8,588 bases of DNA, from assembly GCA_021817185.1 (NCBI GenBank), contig JAKAVU010000115.1:1-8588 (forward strand), written 5' to 3'. Shown one piece after another: positions 1-6,315 of this stretch. The position numbers and the translations under genes were made by a program. Source of the DNA: a bacterium. Lineage in GTDB: Bacteria; Chloroflexota; Dormibacteria; UBA8260; Bog-877. How positions within the stretch are numbered: the stretch's first letter is position 1; every line of letters begins with the position of its first letter. A model generated the notes under the pieces. That model saw nothing but the letters and a program-made list of their open reading frames with translations. It ran no database searches and was not told where the DNA came from.

Positions 1-945
1 ATCCAGCCTGGTCTGCCACTCCATCGCCCCGTGGGGCCGCAGCAGCGCCTCCAGGGCCATCCGGAGCTCATTGCGGTGCTCCACCCGGCCGGCGTTGCTG
101 GCGAACCGAGGGTCACCGGCCAGTCCCTCATCGCCCAGTTCGGTGACCAACGCCGCGAACTGGCCGTCAGTCCCGGCCGCAATCACGACGTCGCCGTCAC
201 CGGTCGTGTAGAGGCCATAGGGGGCGACCTGGGGGTGGTCATTGCCCATGCGTCCCGGAGCCACCCCGCCCGCCAGCCAGGACATCGCCTGGTTCGACAG
301 CAGAGCGATCACCGAGTCCAGCAGGGCGATCTCCACGGTTGCCGCGTGGCCGGTGACCTCGCGGCCGCGCAGGGCGGCGGTGACCGCCAGCGCTGAGAAC
401 AGCCCGGCCGCGAGATCGGAGATGGGTACTCCGACCTTGGTCGGGGAGCCTTCGGGATATCCCGTGACCGCCATCATCCCTCCCAGCGCCTGGGTGATCA
501 CGTCGAAGCCGCGCCGATCGGGCTGCTCCGGGCCGAACCCGGAGATGGTCGCGTGGATGCAGCGAGGATTGAGGGCGGACACCTCCGGGACGGACAGATG
601 CAGCTTGGTCAGCACGCGCTTGGTGAAGTTGTGAACCAGCACATCGGCGTCCCGCAGCAGGCTGCGGACGCGTTCCTGACCCGGTTCGCTGGCGAGGTCG
701 AGGCTGACGAAACGCTTGTTGCGGTTGGCGGTGTAGAAGTAGGTGGCCGTTCCGCGGTCGAAAGGGGGGCCCCAGCGTCTGGTCTCATCCCCCTGCGGGC
801 CCTCAACCTTGACCACGGTGGCCCCCAGGTCGGCAAGGAGCATGGCGCAGTAGGGGCCGGCCAGCACCCTGGAGACGTCCAGCACCCTGACCCCAGCCAG
901 GGGTCGCCCGGTAGCACCCGGCTCCATCTCCCAGAGCACGTCCAT
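1..945 (-). CDS. Family III CoA-transferase (CaiB/BaiF), C-terminus cut by the window edge
   Basis: This cytoplasmic enzyme should move CoA between carboxylic acids; the substrate pair cannot be read from the sequence. The 315 visible codons begin with the usual family start PLAGVRVLDVSRVLAGPYCA (residues 16-35), followed by LADLGATVVKVEGPQGDETR (37-56) and NRNKRFVSLDL (74-84). The acidic residue of the PISDLAAG motif, D177, aligns with the catalytic Asp that forms the aspartyl-CoA anhydride in formyl-CoA transferase (GDSNSG there). RGREVTGHAATVEISLLDS and the PYGLYTTGDGDVVIAAGTD segment follow, as in the family. Members are usually about 380-410 residues, so roughly 70-90 residues lie left of the window. 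The ATG at 945 is preceded by GGAGGG about 4 nt upstream, and the protein begins at the family's normal N-terminus. The in-frame ATG at 927 is less likely. It is divergent from the carboxypeptidase gene, so no operon partner is visible. Family assignment is firm; substrate is unknown. Confidence 0.95.
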   Translation of the reverse strand, partial: MDVLWEMEPGATGRPLAGVRVLDVSRVLAGPYCAMLLADLGATVVKVEGPQGDETRRWGPPFDRGTATYFYTANRNKRFVSLDLASEPGQERVRSLLRDADVLVHNFTKRVLTKLHLSVPEVSALNPRCIHATISGFGPEQPDRRGFDVITQALGGMMAVTGYPEGSPTKVGVPISDLAAGLFSALAVTAALRGREVTGHAATVEIALLDSVIALLSNQAMSWLAGGVAPGRMGNDHPQVAPYGLYTTGDGDVVIAAGTDGQFAALVTELGDEGLAGDPRFASNAGRVEHRNELRMALEALLRPHGAMEWQTRLD

Positions 946-1341
946 TGCGCCCTCCACGGTAACCGGTCGGGCACCGGCGCCACGGCATCCCGGACCGCCC
1001 GCACCGCATCCTCGCCCACCTCAACCGTCGCGACGCCAGCAAACTGTCGTGGTGTGCGGGCGCAGCTCCGCGTCCGCGGGCCCGGGGGTGGCCCACCGGC
1101 CTGCCTCCCGGGCGGTCGAATCGGGTCCCGGACTGGTGATGGCTGTACTCTTGGTCGGCTCTGGTGCGCGAGCTGGCGGTGGTCGCCTATCGTGGACTCT
1201 GCAAGTCGGGGCTGACGCGATCCCGGTGCCATGTGGCCCCGGCCAGGAGTGACACGTGCGCACATGCCCGCCCGAGCGGAACCGAGTTCGGCCGCCCCGC
1301 GTTGGAGCTGACGTGATGCTGGTGCTGATCCGACGCGTGCC
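946..1341. other. Divergent intergenic region, no convincing gene
   Basis: About 400 bases separate the start codons of two divergent genes and should hold both promoters. Frames are open on both strands, but their codon use and composition do not look coding, and none has a ribosome binding site. A weak TAnnnT -10 candidate, TATCGT, lies at 1188-1193 on the plus strand with no recognisable -35. An 11-base interrupted palindrome, GGTGGCCCACC, is at 1087-1097 and could be an operator, though GC-rich DNA makes such short symmetry common. No riboswitch or RNA gene was recognised. Confidence 0.5.
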
Positions 1342-1345
1342 ATGA
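1313..1345 (+). promoter_or_regulatory. Possible leader ORF coupled to the carboxypeptidase start
   Basis: A short frame reads GTG ATG and then LVLIRRVP before TGA at 1343-1345. Its stop overlaps the carboxypeptidase ATG (1342-1344) as ATGA. A GGAG at 1304-1307 sits 5 nt before the GTG and 8 nt before the ATG at 1316, whereas the carboxypeptidase start has no Shine-Dalgarno sequence at proper distance. Ribosomes may therefore load on the short ORF and reinitiate. At only 9-10 codons, chance is a serious alternative. Confidence 0.25.
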
Positions 1346-2559
1346 AGAGCAGATCGTCGACGCTGCGCCGCCTGAAGCTGACCGTCTCCGCGGTGGTGGC
1401 GATTGTGGTGCTGGCGGCGGTGGGGCAGTACCTGCGGCCCATACCCGCGGTTCACCTGGTCCGCACCGTCTCCGCCCGGGTGCGGATCCCCGGCTCCAAC
1501 CCAACGCTGCCGTGGCCCAGCACCGGGGAGGCGACCGTGGCTGTGGAGGGAGTGGGCACGGTGGGGAGCTACGGCGGGAATCAGCCGGAGGCGATCGGAT
1601 CGGTGGCCAAGGTCATGACCGCCCTGCTGGTCCTCCGGGCGCACCCGATCGGAGTCGGCGAATCCGGCCCCGAGATCACGGTGACGGCTCAGGACGTGGC
1701 CACCTATCACGCTGACAACGCGGCTGGGGACTCGGTGGTGGCGGTCGCGGCCGGGGAGCAGCTCAGCGAGCTGCAGGCGCTGCAGGCGCTCTTGATACCG
1801 TCGGGCGACAACATCGCCTCGCTGCTGGCCAGCTGGGACGCCGGATCCGAGTCGGCCTTCGTGGCGCAGATGAACCAGATGGCGGCGAAGCTCGGACTCC
1901 GTCACACCCACTACGCGGATGCCAGCGGAGTGTCGGCGGCCACGGTGAGCACCGCCGCCGACCAGACGCGGCTGGCCGAGGTTGCGATGGAGAACCCCAC
2001 CTTTGCCAGCATCGTCGCTCTGCCGCAGGTGACCCTGCCGGTCGCGGGGCTGACCTACAACGTCAACTCCCAGGTCACCCACGACGACTTCATCGGGGTC
2101 AAGACCGGCTGGACCCCGGCGGCGGGAGGCTGCTTCGTGTTCGCCGCGCGGCGCTCCGTGGGGGGCACCCCGACCACGGTGGTGGGCGCGGTGCTGGGCC
2201 AGGGTGGGGTGACCGAGCTGGGTAACGCCATCAACGCCGCCGTGGCGCTGGTGAACGCGACCTTCGCCACCCTCAGCCCCTACACCGTGATCCCGCGGGA
2301 CGGGGAGGTCGCCTCCCTGACCCAGCCGTGGCTCGCCGCAGTGGCGATCCCGGCTCCCCGCTCACTGACGGTGGTGGGGTGGCCGGGACTCACCCTGCGC
2401 ACCTCCCTCAGCCCCCGTCGGCTCACCGATCGGGTCGCGGCCGGCGCGGTGGTGGGTGAGTTCCGCCTGTACTCAGGGCAGTTCGTAAAGACGATCACCC
2501 TGCGGGCCCCGGCGGCGGTGCCGGCCCCGTCGATCCGCTGGCGCCTGACTCGGCTCTGA
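1342..2559 (+). CDS. D-alanyl-D-alanine carboxypeptidase, peptidase S11 (PBP5-like)
   Basis: It should trim the terminal D-Ala from peptidoglycan pentapeptides outside the membrane. The 405-residue protein starts with a basic stretch and a hydrophobic segment at about 13-28, a signal peptide or more likely an uncleaved anchor since no clear AxA site follows. The penicilloyl-serine motif is S87-V-A-K90, with S87 the nucleophile, and the KTG motif is K254-T-G256. The second motif is S154-G-D156 within LLIPSGDN, so Asp stands where SxN normally has Asn. YADASGVS (191-198) is the usual S11 'asDGSGl'-type segment. A C-terminal beta-rich part (about 318-405) contains WPGL and VGEF, as in other S11 proteins, and there is no C-terminal amphipathic anchor. 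ATG 1342 is the first usable start after an in-frame TGA at 1309. Transcription converges with the response regulator gene. Family is sure; full enzymatic activity is inferred. Confidence 0.93.
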   Translation: MKSRSSTLRRLKLTVSAVVAIVVLAAVGQYLRPIPAVHLVRTVSARVRIPGSNPTLPWPSTGEATVAVEGVGTVGSYGGNQPEAIGSVAKVMTALLVLRAHPIGVGESGPEITVTAQDVATYHADNAAGDSVVAVAAGEQLSELQALQALLIPSGDNIASLLASWDAGSESAFVAQMNQMAAKLGLRHTHYADASGVSAATVSTAADQTRLAEVAMENPTFASIVALPQVTLPVAGLTYNVNSQVTHDDFIGVKTGWTPAAGGCFVFAARRSVGGTPTTVVGAVLGQGGVTELGNAINAAVALVNATFATLSPYTVIPRDGEVASLTQPWLAAVAIPAPRSLTVVGWPGLTLRTSLSPRRLTDRVAAGAVVGEFRLYSGQFVKTITLRAPAAVPAPSIRWRLTRL

Positions 2560-2584
2560 ACCTGCGGTCACGGCTCCCACTCCC

Positions 2585-2608
2585 ACCGGGAACACCGGTC
2601 GCCGGCCG

Positions 2609-2618
<10 letters not shown>
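2585..2618. terminator. Tandem hairpins between convergent genes (candidate two-way terminator)
   Basis: Only 49 bases separate the stops of the carboxypeptidase and response regulator genes. They hold ACCGG-GAACA-CCGGT (2585-2599, 5-bp stem) immediately followed by CGCCGGC-CGTCA-GCCGGCG (2600-2618, 7-bp perfect stem). The regulator's TGA (2611-2609) lies in the loop of the second hairpin. Neither strand has a T-run, so this would be the U-less hairpin type often proposed for high-GC bacteria. Stop of both transcripts here is inferred from position. Confidence 0.5.
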
Positions 2619-3303
<685 letters not shown>

Positions 3304-3307
<4 letters not shown>

Positions 3308-4965
3308 GCTCCCTGTGCCTCCAGGTATTCGGTCACCGTGTTCAGAAAGCTCTTGACCTCTATGGGCTTGGTGATGTAGCCCGAGCAGCCCGCCTCCAGT
3401 GCCTCGCGTTCATCGCCGAGCATGGCCCGGGCGCTCAGGGCAACGATAGGGGTTCTCGCGGTCCGGGGATCGGCCTTGAGCAGGCGGGTCACGGTCAGCC
3501 CGTCGATCCCGGGGAGCTGGATGTCCATGAGGATTAGGTCATAGGGGTGGGCCTTGGCCATCTGCAGCCCCTCCTGCCCGTCGGTCGCGGTGTCGACCTT
3601 GAAGCCCTGCCCCCGCAGCACCAGGGTGGACAGCTCCAGGCTGGAGGGGTTGTCTTCGATGACCAGGATCCGGTTGCGGAGCTGCCCATCGGGGCGCAGC
3701 CCCCGCAGCGGCAGGGTGACGGTGAAGGTAGCCCCCTTGCCCAACTGGCTGTCGACCTTGATCGTGCCCCCGTGCAATCCCACCAGCCGCTTGACCAGGG
3801 CCAGCCCCAAGCCGGTCCCCTCGAACTGCCGATCGGCGGCGGCCTGAACCTGGAAGAACTCGCTGAAGATCTGCTCGTGATGGTCGGGGGCTATGCCGAT
3901 TCCGCTGTCCTTGACCTGCAGCACCAACTGCCCGGCCCGTGGCTTGGTGCGCGTCTTCACCAGCGCCTGGCCCCCTTCGGGGGTGAACTTGATGGCGTTG
4001 GACAGAAGGTTGTAGAGGATCTGCTTCAACTTCCCCTTATCCGCCCGCAGCAGCGCACTCTCGTTGTCCAGCTCCACCACCACGTTGACGGAGGCGCGCT
4101 CGGCCAGTGGTCTGACCACCGTCAGGACCTCGGAGATGCAGCTGCCCACCTGAAATTCCTCGTACTGCAGCTCCAGCCGGCCCGCCTCGATCTTGCTGAG
4201 GTCGAGTACGTCATTCACCAGATTGAGCAGGTGCCGTCCACTGGAGTGAATGTTCTCCAGACATTCCTGCTCCTGCTGCGGGCTCATCTTGCCGGCGAGA
4301 TTGTCCTTGAGGATCTCACTGAACCCGAGGATGGAGTTGAGCGGGGTGCGCAGCTCGTGACTCATGTTGGCCAGGAACTCGCTCTTCAGCCGGCTGTTCT
4401 CGCGGATCTGGGCGTTGGCGACCTCCAGCTCATGCTTCTGCAGTGCGATCTCCTGGAGCTGGCGCTGGGCCGACGCATGCAGCGCCGCGTTGTCCAGGCT
4501 GATGGCGGCCTGGTTGGCGATGACCCGGACCAGCGCCTGCTCCAGATCGGTGAACGGCTTGACCTGCTTGCGCCCCAATGTGAGCGCGCCCACGACCCGG
4601 TTGGGCGACTCCAGGGGCATCACCATGACGCTCTTGGGCGTGGTGCCCGACGCGAGGGTCTTGAAGCGTGGGTCGGTGGTCGCGTCGGCGACCCGGGCCG
4701 CCTTGCGCTCGGCGACGGACCAACCCACGATCCCCTCGCCCAGGCCGAACGATGCCACGCTGCCCACCTGCTCGGTGTAGGGGTACGTCACCATCGCGGT
4801 CAGCCGGCTCTCCTCGTCGTCCAGCAGGAACACGGTCTCCGAGTCGCACTCGACCAGCTGGGAGAGCGCCCGCAGGGTGAAGTCGATGTTGACCTTGACG
4901 TCGAGGCTGGACGTGAACAGATTGCCCACCCGCTCCAGCAGGTCGACCATCGCCTTGTCGTCCAT
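3304..4965 (-). CDS. Soluble hybrid histidine kinase: GAF-HisKA-HATPase_c-REC
   Basis: A sensor kinase without membrane segments, so it should sense a cytoplasmic or diffusible signal. From the ATG at 4965 (553 residues) the order is: GAF domain at about 13-160 with the GLGEGIVGWSVAERKAARV region; a coiled-coil linker at about 163-195; HisKA with H203 in MSHELRTPLN; HATPase with N319/N323 in NLLSNAIKFTPEGG, G1 box DSGIGIAP (353-360) and G2 box GTGLGLAL (383-390); and a receiver at about 432-548 with E437/D438, acceptor D481 in LMDIQLPG, S511 and K533. No HPt domain follows. The frame stays open to a GTG at 5091, but the extra 42 residues are Pro/Ala/Arg/Gly-rich, would overlap the upstream gene by 13 nt and lack a binding site. 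The TATAAT just upstream of 4965 and the domain-like MDDKAMVDLLERVG start favour 4965. The kinase stop overlaps the regulator start. The ligand of the GAF domain is unknown. Confidence 0.95.
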
Positions 4966-5003
4966 CGGCCTGGGATTATAGGTGCCGCTCGCGATCGCAG
5001 AAG
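4966..5003 (-). promoter_or_regulatory. Candidate leaderless promoter of the kinase-regulator operon
   Basis: A perfect TATAAT lies at 4980-4975 (minus strand), and only 9 nt (4974-4966) separate it from the kinase ATG at 4965. A start site the usual 6-8 nt downstream would fall within about 3 nt of the ATG, giving a leaderless mRNA; there is no Shine-Dalgarno sequence. The -35 is weak (CTTCTG at 5003-4998, spacing 17). An 8-bp palindrome, GCGATCGC (4991-4998), sits mostly in the spacer and could be a regulator site. TATAAT is rare by chance in DNA this rich in G+C. Confidence 0.6.
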
Positions 5004-5051
5004 GCGGCGGGGCCGCCGGGCCGCTCCCTGGCGCGCGGCCCCGGGGCGCGC
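5003..5051 (-). terminator. GC hairpins after the duplicated-domain lipoprotein gene
   Basis: Past the lipoprotein stop (5079) the minus strand holds GCGCGC (5051-5046) pairing with GCGCGC (5036-5031) across a 9-nt loop, then GGCGG (5017-5013) pairing with CCGCC (5007-5003) across 5 nt, followed by TTCT. They could end the lipoprotein transcript before the kinase promoter. Without a real T-run the evidence is position and pairing only, and random pairing is common in such GC-rich DNA. Confidence 0.35.
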
Positions 5052-5071
5052 TCACTTTCCTGGCGCGCGGC
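5027..5071. repeat. 13-bp direct repeat with 32-bp period upstream of the kinase promoter
   Basis: CCTGGCGCGCGGC occurs at 5027-5039 and again at 5059-5071, each followed by a similar cCCGGGGC/TCGGGGC stretch. The 32-bp period is close to three helical turns, so both copies would face the same side of the DNA, at about -60 and -92 from the predicted kinase start site. Direct repeats on one face are what OmpR/PhoB-type regulators bind, although their half-sites are normally about 11 bp apart. It may be a local duplication with no regulatory role. Confidence 0.45.
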
Positions 5072-5078
5072 TCGGGGC

Positions 5079-6137
5079 TCAGCAGCTCCACGCCCCGGTC
5101 ACGACGAACGAGGCGCCGGTGCGGTCCATGAACCGGATGGCCATCAGGCCGGAGTCCAGCCCGGCGTCCAAGCGGAAGTCCCCGCCCACCGCCGCCCAGT
5201 TTGAGCTGGGTATCGCTCCAGAGCTGCCCACAGACCCGTCGGGAACGACCTCTCCCGTGGCCCAGTTGGTCTCCATCGGCAGGCTGGCGGTGGTGAAGGC
5301 GGGGTAGTACTGCCCCGCCCCCTGGTACTGCTGGAGCTGCACATCCAGGATGTAGGGGTGGCCGGCCAGCCCGACCACCATGGCGACGTTGAAGTGGACG
5401 CCGGACGCGGTGTGGTACACACCGCAGTTCGGGGCGCCGTCCACCAGGCTCGAGCCCGGGACATCGGCGGCTCCCACGTGCCCCGACATGGCACCGCTCA
5501 CGGTCAGGGCCTGATAGGCGTTGGTCACGAACGAGGACGAGACCGTCGGGTTGAGCCCCGGCGGCGCACAGGTCCAGTTCCCGCTCACCACCTCGGCGTA
5601 TTGATTGCCACGGCTGCCCTGGCGGGCGGAGCCGAAATACAGCTCCAGGCTGCCGCCCCGCCCTCCGGGCGAGACCACGACCGATCCCGCCTGTGCCTCT
5701 CCGAGGGTGCTCGACCGGTTCGTGGCGACGGCGGTCGCAAGGCCGGCGGGAGACCCCACCCGGTAGAGGCCTGGGCCGTTGAACATGGGGAGCTGAATTG
5801 TCAGGCTCGCCACCCTACCGGCCAGCGGCAGCTCGAGCGCCGCCAGATACCCGTACCCCGGGTAGACCCCGCACCGGGCCGCGTAGCCGACAGTGACCGA
5901 CGCCGCCAGCTCGCCCTTGAACCTGAGCGCCTCAGGGAGGTGGGTGCCTGCGGGGAGGGCCACCGCAGCCAGCGGAGTCGCCCCCGTCGCCGTTCCCGCC
6001 TGCTGGTGCCTCGCCGCTGACTCACGGCGCCGTCTGGGGCGGAGATGCGCCGGAACCCCTCCGCACCCGGTCAGTGCGACCAGGAGCGCCGCAACCGCAA
6101 CGGCGCCGGCGGCCAGAGCACGGAAGGTGCGCGACAT
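5079..6137 (-). CDS. Unrecognised lipoprotein with two tandem Cys-bracketed domains
   Basis: I do not recognise a family. From ATG 6137 the 352-residue protein has a lipoprotein signal peptide: MSRTFRALAA, a hydrophobic core at about 8-22, and a lipobox LTGC with the lipid-bearing C25. A basic, low-complexity linker (RPRRRR at 33-38) leads to two similar domains. Domain 1 (about 72-190) contains RCGVYPGYG (C89), a hydrophobic strand region ending LTIQLPMFNGPGLY, and closes with VVSGNWTC (C190). Domain 2 (about 211-352) contains NCGVYHTAS (C238), LDVQLQQYQGAGQYY, and closes with VVTGAWSC (C352), its last residue. Each domain thus has one Cys near its start and one at its end, suggesting one disulfide each. 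The frame is open to a TTG at 6221, but that would put 28 unrelated residues before the signal peptide. No Shine-Dalgarno sequence precedes 6137. It is likely an envelope-anchored binding or structural protein; its task is unknown. Confidence 0.85.
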   Translation of the reverse strand: MSRTFRALAAGAVAVAALLVALTGCGGVPAHLRPRRRRESAARHQQAGTATGATPLAAVALPAGTHLPEALRFKGELAASVTVGYAARCGVYPGYGYLAALELPLAGRVASLTIQLPMFNGPGLYRVGSPAGLATAVATNRSSTLGEAQAGSVVVSPGGRGGSLELYFGSARQGSRGNQYAEVVSGNWTCAPPGLNPTVSSSFVTNAYQALTVSGAMSGHVGAADVPGSSLVDGAPNCGVYHTASGVHFNVAMVVGLAGHPYILDVQLQQYQGAGQYYPAFTTASLPMETNWATGEVVPDGSVGSSGAIPSSNWAAVGGDFRLDAGLDSGLMAIRFMDRTGASFVVTGAWSC

Positions 6138-6187
6138 CACCAAGGAGCCGGTTCGCCCTGGGGGGGACGTGGAGGGGGTGGGGGCAT
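6137..6187 (-). promoter_or_regulatory. Possible proline-rich leader ORF overlapping the lipoprotein start
   Basis: On the minus strand an ATG at 6187 opens a 16-codon frame, MPPPPPRPPQGEPAPW, whose TGA (6139-6137) shares one base with the lipoprotein ATG (TGATG). Nine of 16 residues are proline, five in a row; polyproline stretches are known to slow ribosomes and need EF-P. The ATG would lie only about 3-7 nt from the start site predicted for the promoter at 6199-6228. The frame may simply reflect a C-rich leader (a G-rich stretch on the plus strand at 6160-6184), so coding status is unproven. Confidence 0.3.
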
Positions 6188-6198
6188 GGCCTGCTTGC

Positions 6199-6228
6199 AA
6201 GGTACGCCTCTCGACTCCCAACTTTCAA
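6199..6228 (-). promoter_or_regulatory. Candidate sigma70-type promoter for the lipoprotein gene
   Basis: The minus strand shows TTGAAA (6228-6223, five of six consensus -35 bases), an 18-nt spacer and TACCTT (6204-6199, TAnnnT type). A start site near 6192 would give an untranslated leader of about 55 nt, with no Shine-Dalgarno sequence before the lipoprotein ATG. The elements are reasonable but not perfect. Confidence 0.45.
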
Positions 6229-6245
6229 GTGGCTCATCTCGCTTG

Positions 6246-6308
6246 GGGCCGCTAGGCCCTGGTCCTGCGGGCCCGGCCCGACCGTGGCCGGCGTCGAAGG
6301 ACACGCCG
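6246..6308 (-). terminator. Hairpins after the beta-propeller gene
   Basis: Seven bases past the propeller gene stop (6318-6316) the DNA holds CGGCGT (6289-6294) pairing with ACGCCG (6303-6308) over an 8-nt loop. Further on, GGGCC (6246-6250) pairs with GGCCC (6255-6259) over a GCTA loop. Their place directly behind the stop and before the next promoter candidate suits termination, but no T-run follows either stem. Confidence 0.35.
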
Positions 6309-6315
6309 CTGCGGC

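Noticed and set aside
955..1060. A protein-like stretch (VEVGEDAVRAVRDAVAPVPDR) upstream of the CoA-transferase, in another frame
   Set aside because: The CoA-transferase already starts at its normal family N-terminus with a good binding site. This frame has no clear start and runs on out of frame into the gene, so neither a frameshifted extension nor a separate gene is supported.
1049..1252. A 67-codon plus-strand ORF starting GTG in the divergent gap
   Set aside because: No binding site, composition like non-coding GC-rich DNA, and no recognisable features.
1769..1790. Direct repeat ctgcaggcg in tandem
   Set aside because: It encodes the repeated L-Q-A residues within the carboxypeptidase and is explained by codon use.
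1021..2082. A 353-codon minus-strand frame opposite the carboxypeptidase gene
   Set aside because: Shadow of the real gene: His/Arg/Gly-rich translation without motifs and no binding site.
3547..5307. A 586-codon open frame on the plus strand opposite the kinase gene
   Set aside because: It mirrors the kinase frame exactly where GC-rich codon bias removes stops; its translation is Gln/Leu/Gly-rich with no domain, while the opposite strand has every kinase motif.
6223..6235. CTTTCAAGTGGCT shared with the minus strand at about 8330-8342
   Set aside because: About one 13-base match is expected by chance in a window this long when both strands are compared, and one copy is plain coding sequence in the propeller gene.
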